Assembly (NCBI RefSeq): GCF_000026945.1
Contig: NC_012865.1
Coordinates: 992,001 to 1,056,000 of the forward strand
DNA: 64,000 nt
Source: Candida dubliniensis CD36
Taxonomy: Eukaryota; Ascomycota; Pichiomycetes; Serinales; Debaryomycetaceae
Reading direction: 5' to 3'
Position numbers and translations under genes: made by a program. Below are positions 23,027 through 31,927 of this stretch, in pieces (positions within the stretch are counted from its first letter, which is position 1; every line of letters begins with the position of its first letter). The notes beneath the pieces are model-generated. The model had not been told where the DNA came from and made no database searches. It saw only the letters and a program-made list of their open reading frames with translations.

Positions 23027-23427
23027 CGAATCGGACTAATCTCCCAAATGTTTCTCTATCATGTAAATGTAGTTAAGGTGTACTTATTTGCCAACCACCA
23101 AATATTGTGGCACTATCCATTTAGTACGTAATTTGGTACTAACTATGATAAAGGTGTGAACAAGTGTAACATCCAGAAAGCAACCGAATAGACTAAGAAA
23201 GCAATTTTCAAGGCACTGTTGGAACCAGCGTAGTGTTACTAATGGTTACTACCAAATTCAGAATAGCATTTGGAGGTCTAAGGAGTTGAACTTAATTAGA
23301 GAATTTTCGTGGATGTTTTTTTTTTTTTTTTTTTCATAAAGACGGTTTAGCCTTACCAGAGTATGTATTTTGCTACATATGCTGTATATATATACCTGGG
23401 TTTAACCCCATTATATAGTCATCTCGT
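23027..23427. other. Intergenic 400 bp between retrotransposon and small GPI gene
   Basis: AT-rich, with a run of about 20 T near 23318-23335. It presumably contains the 3' end of the downstream minus-strand gene. I see no coding or repeat signal. Confidence 0.5.
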
Positions 23428-23904
23428 TCAGATCAAGTTCAACGCCAAAGCAAAAGCTGACCCAATGCCAAAAGTCTTCAAATAAACACCACCAGCAGTT
23501 GATGATTTGGGTTTAGAAGATGAGTGAGAGTCACTTGAAGTTGTACTGGCCGATTCAGTAGCACTAGCGGCAGAATCTCCAAACCCAAGGATAGCTGACC
23601 GTTGTTCATCAGTAGGCAAGCTAGAAATCTCTGCTACTTCACAAACAGCTGATGAAAAAGTATTCTTTTTAGTTGGTACACAATCACACTTCTCCCAGCT
23701 AGTCCAAAACTCATTCTTGTCACATAAGCATTTGTATAGATCTTGATTCGATACAGACTCATCAGAGTAACCACAATCCTCTATTTGGTTAGCTAATTGG
23801 TAACAATTTGAGTTGCAATCATCTTTCAAATGGATGTCTAGGTTGATAATTTGGGAAGCACTGGCAATTTGAAAAACAGTAAATAATAATAAACTCAATT
23901 TCAT
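23428..23904 (-). CDS. Small Cys-rich secreted protein, predicted GPI-anchored
   Basis: 158 residues. The signal peptide is MKLSLLLFTVFQIASA. A compact domain at about 28-105 carries eight cysteines (DDCNSNCYQ, EDCGY, KCLCD, KCDC, AVCE), reminiscent of CFEM-like eight-cysteine cell-wall domains of Candida. A Ser/Thr linker then leads to a hydrophobic C-terminus (YLKTFGIGSAFALALNLI), the usual GPI-attachment signal. The spacing is not a clean CFEM match and the diagnostic Asp for heme cannot be assigned, so a heme-binding role is not claimed. It is likely at the cell wall or plasma membrane. Confidence 0.8.
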   Translation of the reverse strand: MKLSLLLFTVFQIASASQIINLDIHLKDDCNSNCYQLANQIEDCGYSDESVSNQDLYKCLCDKNEFWTSWEKCDCVPTKKNTFSSAVCEVAEISSLPTDEQRSAILGFGDSAASATESASTTSSDSHSSSKPKSSTAGGVYLKTFGIGSAFALALNLI

Positions 23905-24595
23905 GGTGATGGTTAGCTGTATTAAAAAATTCTGGCCGCATACAGCACGATTGGCCTTCTATTTATATGGAATCTTAAATGAACACTCATTAGTTGTGTT
24001 GGTGTTTTGTTTAAATTAATTTTTAGTCTAAGGATGGGGGGTCATACGAGGTTTTTTGTCAGAAATGGTTCGTAAGTGTTTGTATGATATTGAATTCTTC
24101 TCTTTGCCAAGGCCCAATAGTTGTATGCATCTCAAATTTAGCCTCAAGCCACAAAATCATTGAAAAGACAATATTTACGAAAACATGTTTCTAATAATGG
24201 GTCAACTTCAAGACCAACATGAATACGCTTGCTGAATAATTTTTAGTGCAAGCATATTGTTAATTGTTGCTTGATATTACTAAAAAGAATTACATTAATT
24301 TAATACGTCGAAATTGTATAATATTCATTTTTAGAGACTAGCCACTAGTAGATGCTCCAATATTGGAGTCATAAACTAGTGCTTGAGCATCATATCTAAA
24401 CTAACCTAAAATAGTCTTTGTTTTACAATTTCGTAAACATAAGGTTGCTCATGACCCCCACCCACAAAAAAAAAGATCTAATTCAATCATGATGGTAAAC
24501 GTAGGACATATTTGCCAAAATAATGCTTGCTAGTTGCAGAATTTCAAATCATTCCAAAATCCCTAATACTAGACCTAATTATTCTACCCCACAAC
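23905..24595. other. Intergenic 690 bp
   Basis: Upstream region of the small GPI gene (minus strand) and downstream region of the oxidoreductase gene. A TATA-like CTATTTATATGG lies near 23957, about 55 bp upstream of the GPI gene ATG. No ORF or repeat is seen. Confidence 0.5.
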
Positions 24596-25669
24596 TTAGG
24601 CAGCTCTAAAAACAATCTTTTGTCCCGAAACTTTGTTGTCTCTTGACAATTGCAACCCTTCATTGGCGGAAGCCAATCCTCCGTCTAAAATCTTCAAGTT
24701 AGCATGTTTGACTTTGTTTATGATTGTAGGCAAGACATTTCCCCACCAAGCATTAAAATCATGGACCAACTCTGGGGTTTGCACCAACTTTTTGGTGCCC
24801 AAAACTTTTTCCTTTTGAACAACAAGGTATCCTAAAGTGTATCCCCAATGAACTTTTCTTTCAGGGTTAGTCTTGATCGAGTTGCCATCGATAAGCAGCA
24901 ATGAGTCCAAGAAAACTTCTGGTGTGCCAGTAGTTGCATCATAGAGTTTCTGAAACGTTTCTTGATTACCAATTGTGTCCAAACCAAACTTTATATGTCC
25001 AAGCAGTTGCAATTTCAGAACTACATCGGCGTCATTATAGTCCAAAGTATAGTCTGCACCCAATTCCTTCAAATATTCATGGTTTTTAGGAGAGGCAGTA
25101 GTGATAACATTCAAATTGTAAACCAATTTGGCAACTTGAATGGCCAAAATACCAGTGGCAGTGGCACCACCCCAAATTAAAATAGAATCACCTTCCTTTT
25201 TGTGTTGGGCAATATTCAAGTAATGGGAAAATGAGATTCCAACAGTACACAAACCAATGGTCACACTTGCAGCCCCTTCAAATGAATCAATAGTAGAAGA
25301 TTTAGGGTCCAGTGAACTGACCAAATCGTGATCGTACTTGATTGTGGCTTGAGGTTTGGCAACAAAGTATTCAGCAAATGCCCCATTATCGGGAGAAACA
25401 TTACCAATCACAAGAGAACTCACATTGTCGCCTTTTTTGAAGGTTGTAACTTGAGAACCAACTTCTTCGACAATACCACTTGCATCACTGCCAGCGACAT
25501 CACCAGGCTTGCTCATTTTAAAGACAATGTGTTTCCAGTCAGTTGGATTGATGGCATATGCCTTTGCTTTGACTAAAATTTCATTGTCTTGGATTTTAGG
25601 TTTGGGAATTTCTTTGACTTCTGTCAATTTAGTAGGCTCCACAGGATTTGATACAACAGCAGCTTTCAT
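24596..25669 (-). CDS. MDR-family quinone-oxidoreductase-like NADPH enzyme (YLR460C/ToxD type)
   Basis: 357 residues, the usual length for medium-chain dehydrogenase/reductases. The N-terminal GroES-like half has AINPTDWKHI and GDVAGSDASGIVEEVG near residues 35-70. The Rossmann half has ILIWGGATATGILAIQVAKL near 165-185, where the glycine-rich NADPH loop lies. The set of structural zinc cysteines is missing, so this is a zinc-independent quinone-reductase or enoyl-reductase-like member. S. cerevisiae YLR460C/YCR102C and fungal ToxD are the best analogues. Substrate is unknown; members often respond to oxidative or chemical stress. Confidence 0.88.
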   Translation of the reverse strand: MKAAVVSNPVEPTKLTEVKEIPKPKIQDNEILVKAKAYAINPTDWKHIVFKMSKPGDVAGSDASGIVEEVGSQVTTFKKGDNVSSLVIGNVSPDNGAFAEYFVAKPQATIKYDHDLVSSLDPKSSTIDSFEGAASVTIGLCTVGISFSHYLNIAQHKKEGDSILIWGGATATGILAIQVAKLVYNLNVITTASPKNHEYLKELGADYTLDYNDADVVLKLQLLGHIKFGLDTIGNQETFQKLYDATTGTPEVFLDSLLLIDGNSIKTNPERKVHWGYTLGYLVVQKEKVLGTKKLVQTPELVHDFNAWWGNVLPTIINKVKHANLKILDGGLASANEGLQLSRDNKVSGQKIVFRAA

Positions 25670-26189
25670 TGTTGGTCAGTAGGTGGTAAAAATAAAAAAA
25701 ATATCAAAGTTGGGACTGGGACAAGCAACCTCGAATATATAGCAACAGTTCAACATCAATCACGGAAAAATATTTGGACTGTTCTTTTTCCGGCAACATT
25801 CTTGGGATGGAGACGCCACAACCTGAAATTTGTCCAACGGTTGAGGATGATTTATGTTTGCAGTTTGTACCACAATAATTCGAGAAAAAAGATCAAGGAG
25901 AATCAACTTTAGTCGTGTAAAAAGCAACACTTGTCATAGTTATATGTGGTCCAAATAATTTACGGTATAATTATGTGCCCCTTCTTGGCAATATCACAGG
26001 AATATAATATCGCTCGTGAACCCTCTTTGAACACGTAGACTAGTAAATGTAATAAGAGGGGGGGCAGTGTTGTATTGGTGTGAAGTACACCAAAAACGGG
26101 GCTTAAAAAATAAGTTATGAAAACTATAAATAACCACCAAAATCTCCCTACTTTCCTGCCCTTGTTTTCCTCTTAACACGATACTCACA
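25670..26189. promoter_or_regulatory. Divergent promoter region, oxidoreductase / CipC-like gene
   Basis: 520 bp shared by two divergent starts (ATG at 25669 minus and 26190 plus). A TATAAATAA element at 26125-26133 lies about 57 bp before the CipC-like ATG. A G-run (26057-26064) is present. Two stress-type genes sharing a promoter may be co-regulated, but no specific operator is identified. Confidence 0.5.
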
Positions 26190-26546
26190 ATGTTTGGTAT
26201 TTTTGAGGAAAATTACGATTCCGTTTATAACGGCAAACACGAAGCCAAGTTCTCTCACGAAGCTGTTGCTGGTGCTGCCTCATTTGCTGCTGTTAAGTTG
26301 TTTGAAGATAGACAAAGAAGAGAAGGTAAGCCAGTTAGTCATGCTTTTGCCAAAGAAGCTTTAGCTGCCATTGCCGGTGGAGAAGTCGACAAATTATTTG
26401 AAACCAAAGGGTTGGACTATTTGGATAGAGAAAGACTCAGAGATCAAGCTATCAACAACGCTCAAAGAGGTTACGACGACCATTACGGCCAACACGAAGA
26501 ATGGTCTCCAGAACACAGACCACCTTTTGACTACCAAAGATATTAA
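26190..26546 (+). CDS. CipC-like small stress protein (DUF3759)
   Basis: 118 residues, full length for the family. The conserved core is present: SHEAVAGAASFAAVKLFED (about 29-47), then REGKPVSHAFAKEALAA and GGEVDKLFETKGLDYLDRE. The N-terminal MFGIFEENYDSVYNG and the C-terminal HYGQHEEWSP also fit. CipC proteins are small soluble proteins induced by drugs, carbon-source shift or hyphal growth in filamentous fungi and yeasts. Their biochemical role is unknown. The codons are strongly biased to those of highly expressed Candida genes, suggesting abundant expression. Confidence 0.9.
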   Translation: MFGIFEENYDSVYNGKHEAKFSHEAVAGAASFAAVKLFEDRQRREGKPVSHAFAKEALAAIAGGEVDKLFETKGLDYLDRERLRDQAINNAQRGYDDHYGQHEEWSPEHRPPFDYQRY

Positions 26547-26711
26547 GTAGGAACTGTGTAGTGAATTTACATTTTTCACAAGAATTAACTTAAACCTCGT
26601 TTTGGGTTTTGTGCGGCTTTTGTCTATACAACTGCAAACCCCCCCCCTTTAATAAATCTGAAACATCCACTATAAAACCAACAGAAAATCTCACCCATCG
26701 TCAAACTGTTC

Positions 26712-27890
26712 ATGTACCACCAACCAATGTTACAGTCCACACCTAAAAGCTGGAAGGGTTTATTGAAATCTAATCAGTCTCCAAAAAAACCCACCACCCC
26801 TACAACCCCACCAAGCAATGCGACAATCACACCAAATACAACACCTCCAAGTGCAACATGTGTCAGTCCACGACCGGAGAAAATCCCTTCCAGACACCCA
26901 CTTCAAACCATAAATCCTGGATTAAACCTTTCGTTTGCCAATATTCTCAACAAGTCACTAGCAAACCACGAAACATGCTTTATTTGTGGAGAGCTACTTT
27001 CTTCAGTATTTGAATCAGAGCGAATTCTAAAGTTAAATTGTGGTGATTCCACCCACTGTGAATGTTTCAAAGCTTATTTTAAGGAAGATATACCACAGGC
27101 TAAAAATCACGGCAAGACAATAACGTTTGCAAAAAGCTGTCGTGGCCTCAATTGCAACAATACTAGAAATGTAGTCATTGATGCAAACAACTGGTACTTG
27201 GTTTCTGCCCGAAAGTTGTCGTTAATACCAAAGAGACCAGCACCCCCACACCCCAATAGTGCTAACATCGATGCCTTGAGAACTACTTTGCAAAACAACG
27301 ACATACCAACTAGGTCCCCTTCACCTGATCCAACTGTTTCCACCACCATCACAGAAGTGGACACGTTTGACGTTGAAACGGTTAGAAACAACCTAATCAA
27401 ACATTTGCTAGATCTGTGTACTAAAATCAGTTTATCCAGATTGGTTCTGTTGGGAAATTTGCGAGTTGCAGACGAGTTATCAGTTTGTGTCGAGCCACTG
27501 GACTATTTCCAAACAAGGTACGTTTATTTATTTGAAAACTACATGGTTATATGGAATAAAACTGACTACCCTGTATTTGTTCCAATGAAAAACATACAGT
27601 TGTCCTCTCGTGGCTCGTCCATCCTACAAGTGCGTCAAAAAGATGACAGTTTATCAACATTGCTTCAATCTACATCAAGTTCAATAGTGGAAAAATGGGT
27701 TGTTGCCATTTCCGATGCGCATTTACAGTTGCCAGCACGGGCCATAACATCTACAATTGATACTACCCCAACTGATAGTGATTCCGATATTGATTCCGAT
27801 GAAGAAGTTATTCAGCAAGCACTAACTAAAAACAACTGGACCGATTTAATGATCGAGATTGATAATGCATTACTTACATCTGACCAGTAA
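26712..27890 (+). CDS. CST5: CST5-like pheromone MAP-kinase scaffold with RING and PH domains
   Basis: 392 residues. A Pro/Thr/Ser-rich N-terminus is followed by a RING-like cluster at about 88-145: CFICGELL, LNCGDSTHCECF and CRGLNC. A PH-like domain lies near 240-340 (VCVEPLDYFQTRYVYLFENY, then SIVEKWVVAISDA). The tail is acidic. C. albicans Cst5 is a short Ste5-type scaffold of about this size that tethers Ste11 and Cek-pathway kinases at the membrane during mating of opaque cells; it lacks the long kinase-binding regions of yeast Ste5. Assignment rests on the RING-PH order, length and neighbourhood. A TATAAAA lies at 26671-26677. The 3' end overlaps the convergent SPO71-like ORF by 17 bp. 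Confidence 0.8.
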   Translation: MYHQPMLQSTPKSWKGLLKSNQSPKKPTTPTTPPSNATITPNTTPPSATCVSPRPEKIPSRHPLQTINPGLNLSFANILNKSLANHETCFICGELLSSVFESERILKLNCGDSTHCECFKAYFKEDIPQAKNHGKTITFAKSCRGLNCNNTRNVVIDANNWYLVSARKLSLIPKRPAPPHPNSANIDALRTTLQNNDIPTRSPSPDPTVSTTITEVDTFDVETVRNNLIKHLLDLCTKISLSRLVLLGNLRVADELSVCVEPLDYFQTRYVYLFENYMVIWNKTDYPVFVPMKNIQLSSRGSSILQVRQKDDSLSTLLQSTSSSIVEKWVVAISDAHLQLPARAITSTIDTTPTDSDSDIDSDEEVIQQALTKNNWTDLMIEIDNALLTSDQ

Positions 27891-30297
27891 GCCGATCCAT
27901 CTCATTCAATATACACATCGTCCATTGATCTTTTTCTTGGCGACTATTAGCTGTAAACATAATACTCTTTCCCGTGATTCCCAACTTTCTAATCATTGTT
28001 ACCATGCCGGGATTTTTTTCATTCTGCACTCCCACTTCAAACAGTTTTGGTAGCTGTTTTTCGAAATGACTTATGTTTCTCTTTTTGCCAAACCATAATG
28101 TAAAACATAGCGCACAATCTTCTTCCATAGACTTCCAGCCATCGGGGTAGACTCGTGGGACTGAGTGTGTGTCGACCTGTGTAGCTCGAGTCTCTGAATT
28201 CAACAAATCTAGTTCTGTCAATTTGCCAGTGTATAAGTAACATTGTAACAACGGAATAGTGATATAGTGTTCATAAAATGCCGTCAGTTTTCGAGTTCCT
28301 GTGCCTTTCGACCTCTTAAAAGTATGGTAAATAATCAAGCATCCAGGACATAGCACAACATAAAAATGGTTAAAACTGGCGTGCTTTTTATTCTTTTCGT
28401 ACAAATACCCACTCTTGATCACCAATATATTGGGTAGGAGATGCGGAATATTAGTAGTGCAAGCCCTGGCACGTTGTGATTCTAAGAAGTTTATTTCATC
28501 TGAAGCATTTGAATCAGCGTACTTTGTCGCCTGTAATCGCTGAGCATTATTTGCTGAAACCTGTATGTGGTTGGCAAGAGTTTCCATTTGCCTCTTTCTC
28601 CAATACATGCACATTTCATTCAAACTGGCAATCCAAATATCACGAACAGCTCGATTCGGTGCTTGAAACTTAATTATAGCGCCCCACCGGAGTCTTATTT
28701 CAAAACACGAGTCAATAATCTCTTCCTCATTTACCAACTCTGGCTTGGAATACCATAATGCGCAGTGAACTAAATTTTGGGTTTGCGAGGAATTTGAAAT
28801 TTTAACCTCACATATATCTACCATATCAACCATCCCTTCAGCTTTGACTATCATATCTGTTCGTCGTTCAATATCGTCCACGATAATCTTGTTACCCCCA
28901 TCAAAGTCAGACTCTAACCACTCAATATCGCCAAACAAGTCAACTTCGTTCACCAACGAATCACCTCCTTGTGGCGGCACTGCACGGTAGTACTTTGTGA
29001 AAAACAACAAGTTCCTGTTTGTATAAACATACAGGATTTTATGGAAATCTCGTAACACCGATTTCTCTTTACCACTAACATTAGTCAATCTTCCCAAAAA
29101 CCCTTCTATTGGTTTTGGTGGAACATCAGGCACCTCATATTCTCTATACTCTAGTTGGTGAGTCAGCAGAAATAACATATTCTGTATAAACAAGTGCTCC
29201 CCTGTACTTCCAGCCCATTCCAATCTATCATACTTTCTAAAACAAAACCATCCCCTGGACAAGCTCTTGGGAAGAAACTGCTTCAAGTACTGGGAAATTT
29301 CGTCACATTCAATTTCCAAGCCAGCATCGTGCTTTCTCACAACTATGTTTTGGTTGTTTTTAAAGTGATTGACAAAAACATGTTCCGGTACTTCTACCTC
29401 GATAAAATACCCTAGCTTGGGAACATACATGTTAAACAAGTTAGTTTCTGCCCCAACACCCAATGTATCTTTTATAAAATATAACCATCTCAACGCATTT
29501 GTTTGGTTGTTGAGTCTTAAGATGTACTGCACCTTGTTTAGCACTGTTAAGCTAATAGTCTTGTCCAAATAACTATAAAAATCCGCTTTAACTTGCACAT
29601 TGAGCCTGAATCCAATTCGCGGGTGTGATTCTTCTGGCGACTTGTCAATATCATAAAATTGCAACATCAAAGGCTCCTCAACCAGTTCGGTCTTTCTCAA
29701 AACAGCAATATACTCCCTCCATCTCTCTGAAACCCGCCCACTGTCGGCCGGTTTCATTACCAACACTAATACCTTATCGATTCTAATTATCTCCCCAGCC
29801 TCATATGATTTGAAAATCGATGCCTTTATCTTAGTACGCGATGCCCTAATTGCACCACCAGTTGACTTTTTGGCAAATTTCTTTAACCGTTTCCTAAATC
29901 GCTTGTTTTCCTCCTCAATCCATTCCTCGTCTATATTGACTTTGGTTTCAGGATGAGGCATTTCAAACTTTATTTTTGGAAGAGAAACAGGGATCGTGGA
30001 CACTTCTGAAATGTTATCAATAGTAGTGGTATCACTCCGTAGCTCTTTGATAATGGCGTCTCGCTTTTTAAAAAATAAGTCTTCGTTTTTGTTGTATTGC
30101 AACACCTGTTTGTTTGTGTCCTTTCCTTTTAACAACTCGGTAATTAAATCAGGTTTGTCGTTATGCCATATGTCAGGATACCCTCCAACAAACACACCCT
30201 TACCATAATTTGATAAAACATCGGGCCCAAAAACTGTTAAAAGGGATGCAATGTATGATGATCTGGGTATAGTAAACCTATGTTCCCCAGTAGACAT
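27874..30297 (-). CDS. SPO71: SPO71-like PH-domain protein
   Basis: 807 residues from the preferred ATG at 30297 (MSTGEHRFTIP). An upstream in-frame ATG at 30390 would add 31 residues made mostly of Phe/Lys from A/T homopolymers, so it is rejected. The N-terminal IPRSSYIASLLTVFGPDVLS and GKGVFVGGYPDIWHNDKPD match the Spo71 family signature. PH-like folds are likely in the middle and at the C-terminus. In S. cerevisiae Spo71 works with Vps13 and Spo73 to extend the prospore membrane. Candida of this group are not known to sporulate, so the intact gene implies another membrane role. The 5' end shares a 68-bp A/T-rich spacer with the divergent GTPase gene. Confidence 0.8.
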   Translation of the reverse strand: MSTGEHRFTIPRSSYIASLLTVFGPDVLSNYGKGVFVGGYPDIWHNDKPDLITELLKGKDTNKQVLQYNKNEDLFFKKRDAIIKELRSDTTTIDNISEVSTIPVSLPKIKFEMPHPETKVNIDEEWIEEENKRFRKRLKKFAKKSTGGAIRASRTKIKASIFKSYEAGEIIRIDKVLVLVMKPADSGRVSERWREYIAVLRKTELVEEPLMLQFYDIDKSPEESHPRIGFRLNVQVKADFYSYLDKTISLTVLNKVQYILRLNNQTNALRWLYFIKDTLGVGAETNLFNMYVPKLGYFIEVEVPEHVFVNHFKNNQNIVVRKHDAGLEIECDEISQYLKQFLPKSLSRGWFCFRKYDRLEWAGSTGEHLFIQNMLFLLTHQLEYREYEVPDVPPKPIEGFLGRLTNVSGKEKSVLRDFHKILYVYTNRNLLFFTKYYRAVPPQGGDSLVNEVDLFGDIEWLESDFDGGNKIIVDDIERRTDMIVKAEGMVDMVDICEVKISNSSQTQNLVHCALWYSKPELVNEEEIIDSCFEIRLRWGAIIKFQAPNRAVRDIWIASLNEMCMYWRKRQMETLANHIQVSANNAQRLQATKYADSNASDEINFLESQRARACTTNIPHLLPNILVIKSGYLYEKNKKHASFNHFYVVLCPGCLIIYHTFKRSKGTGTRKLTAFYEHYITIPLLQCYLYTGKLTELDLLNSETRATQVDTHSVPRVYPDGWKSMEEDCALCFTLWFGKKRNISHFEKQLPKLFEVGVQNEKNPGMVTMIRKLGITGKSIMFTANSRQEKDQWTMCILNEMDRLTGQM

Positions 30298-30365
30298 GCA
30301 ACTGTGTTGGTATAAATCCACAAAAAAAAAAAAAGGAAAAAAAAAAAAAAATTTTCTTTTCACTA

Positions 30366-31556
30366 ATGAACACCATTCGATACCTTTCATACACTACAAG
30401 ATTACTTGCAAAGTCTACTTCTACACCCAAATTCTTGGGCCGTGCTTCTAATAATTTATCAGTAGGGCTAGTGGGATTAGCAAACGTGGGTAAATCAACT
30501 TTTTTCCAAGCACTTACAAAGTCGACCCTAGGAAACCCAGCAAACTATCCTTTTGCAACTATTGAACCTGAAAAATCGATCGTGTTAGTACCCCTGGAAA
30601 AGTTAACCCATTATGCAAAACTATACCAGTCACAAAAGACCGTTCCAACAAACTTGACGATATGGGACATTGCCGGTTTGGTGAGGAACGCCAGTAGCGG
30701 TGCTGGCTTAGGAAACAAATTTTTAAATGATATCAGACAAGTGGATGGGATATTACAGATAGTACGAGGATTTGTCAATGACGAGATTGTCCATATCGAA
30801 GATAACAAGGTCGACCCTGTGAGAGATTTGGTGATTGTCAACGACGAGCTTATACTAAAGGACTTGGAAATCATTGAACTGGAAATTGAGCGTGTAAATA
30901 AAATGAAAAACAAACCAGGAATTGGAGGGTCGTATGAAATAAACTTGCAAACATTAGACAAGTTGTCCACATTATTGTATGAGGGTATGAAGGTGGTCAA
31001 TGGTGATTGGAGCGACGAGGAAATAGATGTTATCAACGGATTAAACTTATTGACTGCTAAACCAACTGTTTATTTGCTTAATGTCAGTAAAGAAGATTAC
31101 GAGACAGGTAATAATCAATTCTACAAAGAAGTCAACGAATGGATAGTGGCAAACTCACCAAACGATAAACTAATCATGTTCAGTGCAGAGTATGAAACAG
31201 TATTAAACAATACAGAAGAGCTGCTCAGTAAAGGGTCTGCCATTGGTACAGTTGTGGAAGAGATGAGACTGGTATTGTCGTTAATATCATTCTTTACATG
31301 TGGTGAAATGGAAGCAAGACAATGGACTATTCGTAAAGGCAGCACTGCACCAGAAGCTGCTGGATTAATTCACACTGATTTGCAAAAAACGTTCATCAAT
31401 TCCATTGTATATAAGTGGGACGATTTGAAAGAACTTGACACTTTTGATGAAAGTAAGTTAAAGTCCCAGGGAAAACAGCACAAGTGCGGTAAAAAGTATA
31501 TAGTCGAAGAAGGCGATGTATTAGTTATTAAAGCCGGAAGTGGTAAAGCTAGATAG
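30366..31556 (+). CDS. YLF2: YchF/OLA1-family P-loop NTPase, mitochondrial YLF2-like
   Basis: 396 residues. The basic N-terminus without acidic residues (MNTIRYLSYTTRLLAKS) looks like a mitochondrial presequence. The P-loop is GLANVGKSTFFQAL near 36-49, and the switch II motif is WDIAGLVRNASSGAGLG. The usual NKxD guanine motif is replaced by NVSKED, typical of YchF proteins that prefer ATP. The C-terminal TGS domain (about 300-385) includes WTIRKGSTAPEAAG. Cytosolic OLA1 lacks the presequence, so this is likelier the mitochondrial paralogue (yeast YHL014C/YLF2). It probably binds ribosomes. Confidence 0.88.
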   Translation: MNTIRYLSYTTRLLAKSTSTPKFLGRASNNLSVGLVGLANVGKSTFFQALTKSTLGNPANYPFATIEPEKSIVLVPLEKLTHYAKLYQSQKTVPTNLTIWDIAGLVRNASSGAGLGNKFLNDIRQVDGILQIVRGFVNDEIVHIEDNKVDPVRDLVIVNDELILKDLEIIELEIERVNKMKNKPGIGGSYEINLQTLDKLSTLLYEGMKVVNGDWSDEEIDVINGLNLLTAKPTVYLLNVSKEDYETGNNQFYKEVNEWIVANSPNDKLIMFSAEYETVLNNTEELLSKGSAIGTVVEEMRLVLSLISFFTCGEMEARQWTIRKGSTAPEAAGLIHTDLQKTFINSIVYKWDDLKELDTFDESKLKSQGKQHKCGKKYIVEEGDVLVIKAGSGKAR

Positions 31557-31746
31557 AATATATATCCCCGTTTATCTCCCCCCCCCCCCTTCCCTTCATT
31601 ATCTTTCGAATCAGTTTATTTAGGTTTAATGTAAAGCTGTACTAGGCAGCTATACAGTTATTTTCCAACCTGGCACATCTAAGTATAAACTTTTTTAGCT
31701 TGTTTCTTTCACTTCAAAATGTGCATTTTTTAGACTTCCACAAATT

Positions 31747-31864
31747 GGCACTATGGCCGAGTTGGTCTAAGGCGGTAGACTCAAGAAAAACAAATTTTCT
31801 TCTTCTGTTTTAACAGGGGTTTCTACTATCGTAAGATGCAGGAGTTCGAATCTCCTTGGTGTCA
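31747..31864 (+). tRNA. tRNA-Leu(CAA) with intron
   Basis: The acceptor stem pairs GGCACTA with TGGTGTC plus discriminator A. The A box reads TGGCCGAGTTGG and the B box GGAGTTCGAATCTCC. Anticodon stem GTAGA/TCTAC flanks anticodon CAA at 31782-31784. An intron of about 35 bases runs from 31786 to about 31820, starting one base 3' of the anticodon as in all nuclear tRNA introns. A long variable arm (ATCGTAAGATGCA) fits Leu. It decodes UUG, a codon that is heavily used in CUG-Ser clade yeasts. A T-run just downstream (31868-31878) is the Pol III terminator. Confidence 0.95.
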
Positions 31865-31927
31865 ATATTTTTTTTTTTTGCCAAAATATTTTACACTTTA
31901 TATCTAACTCTACCTACTACTTACAAG

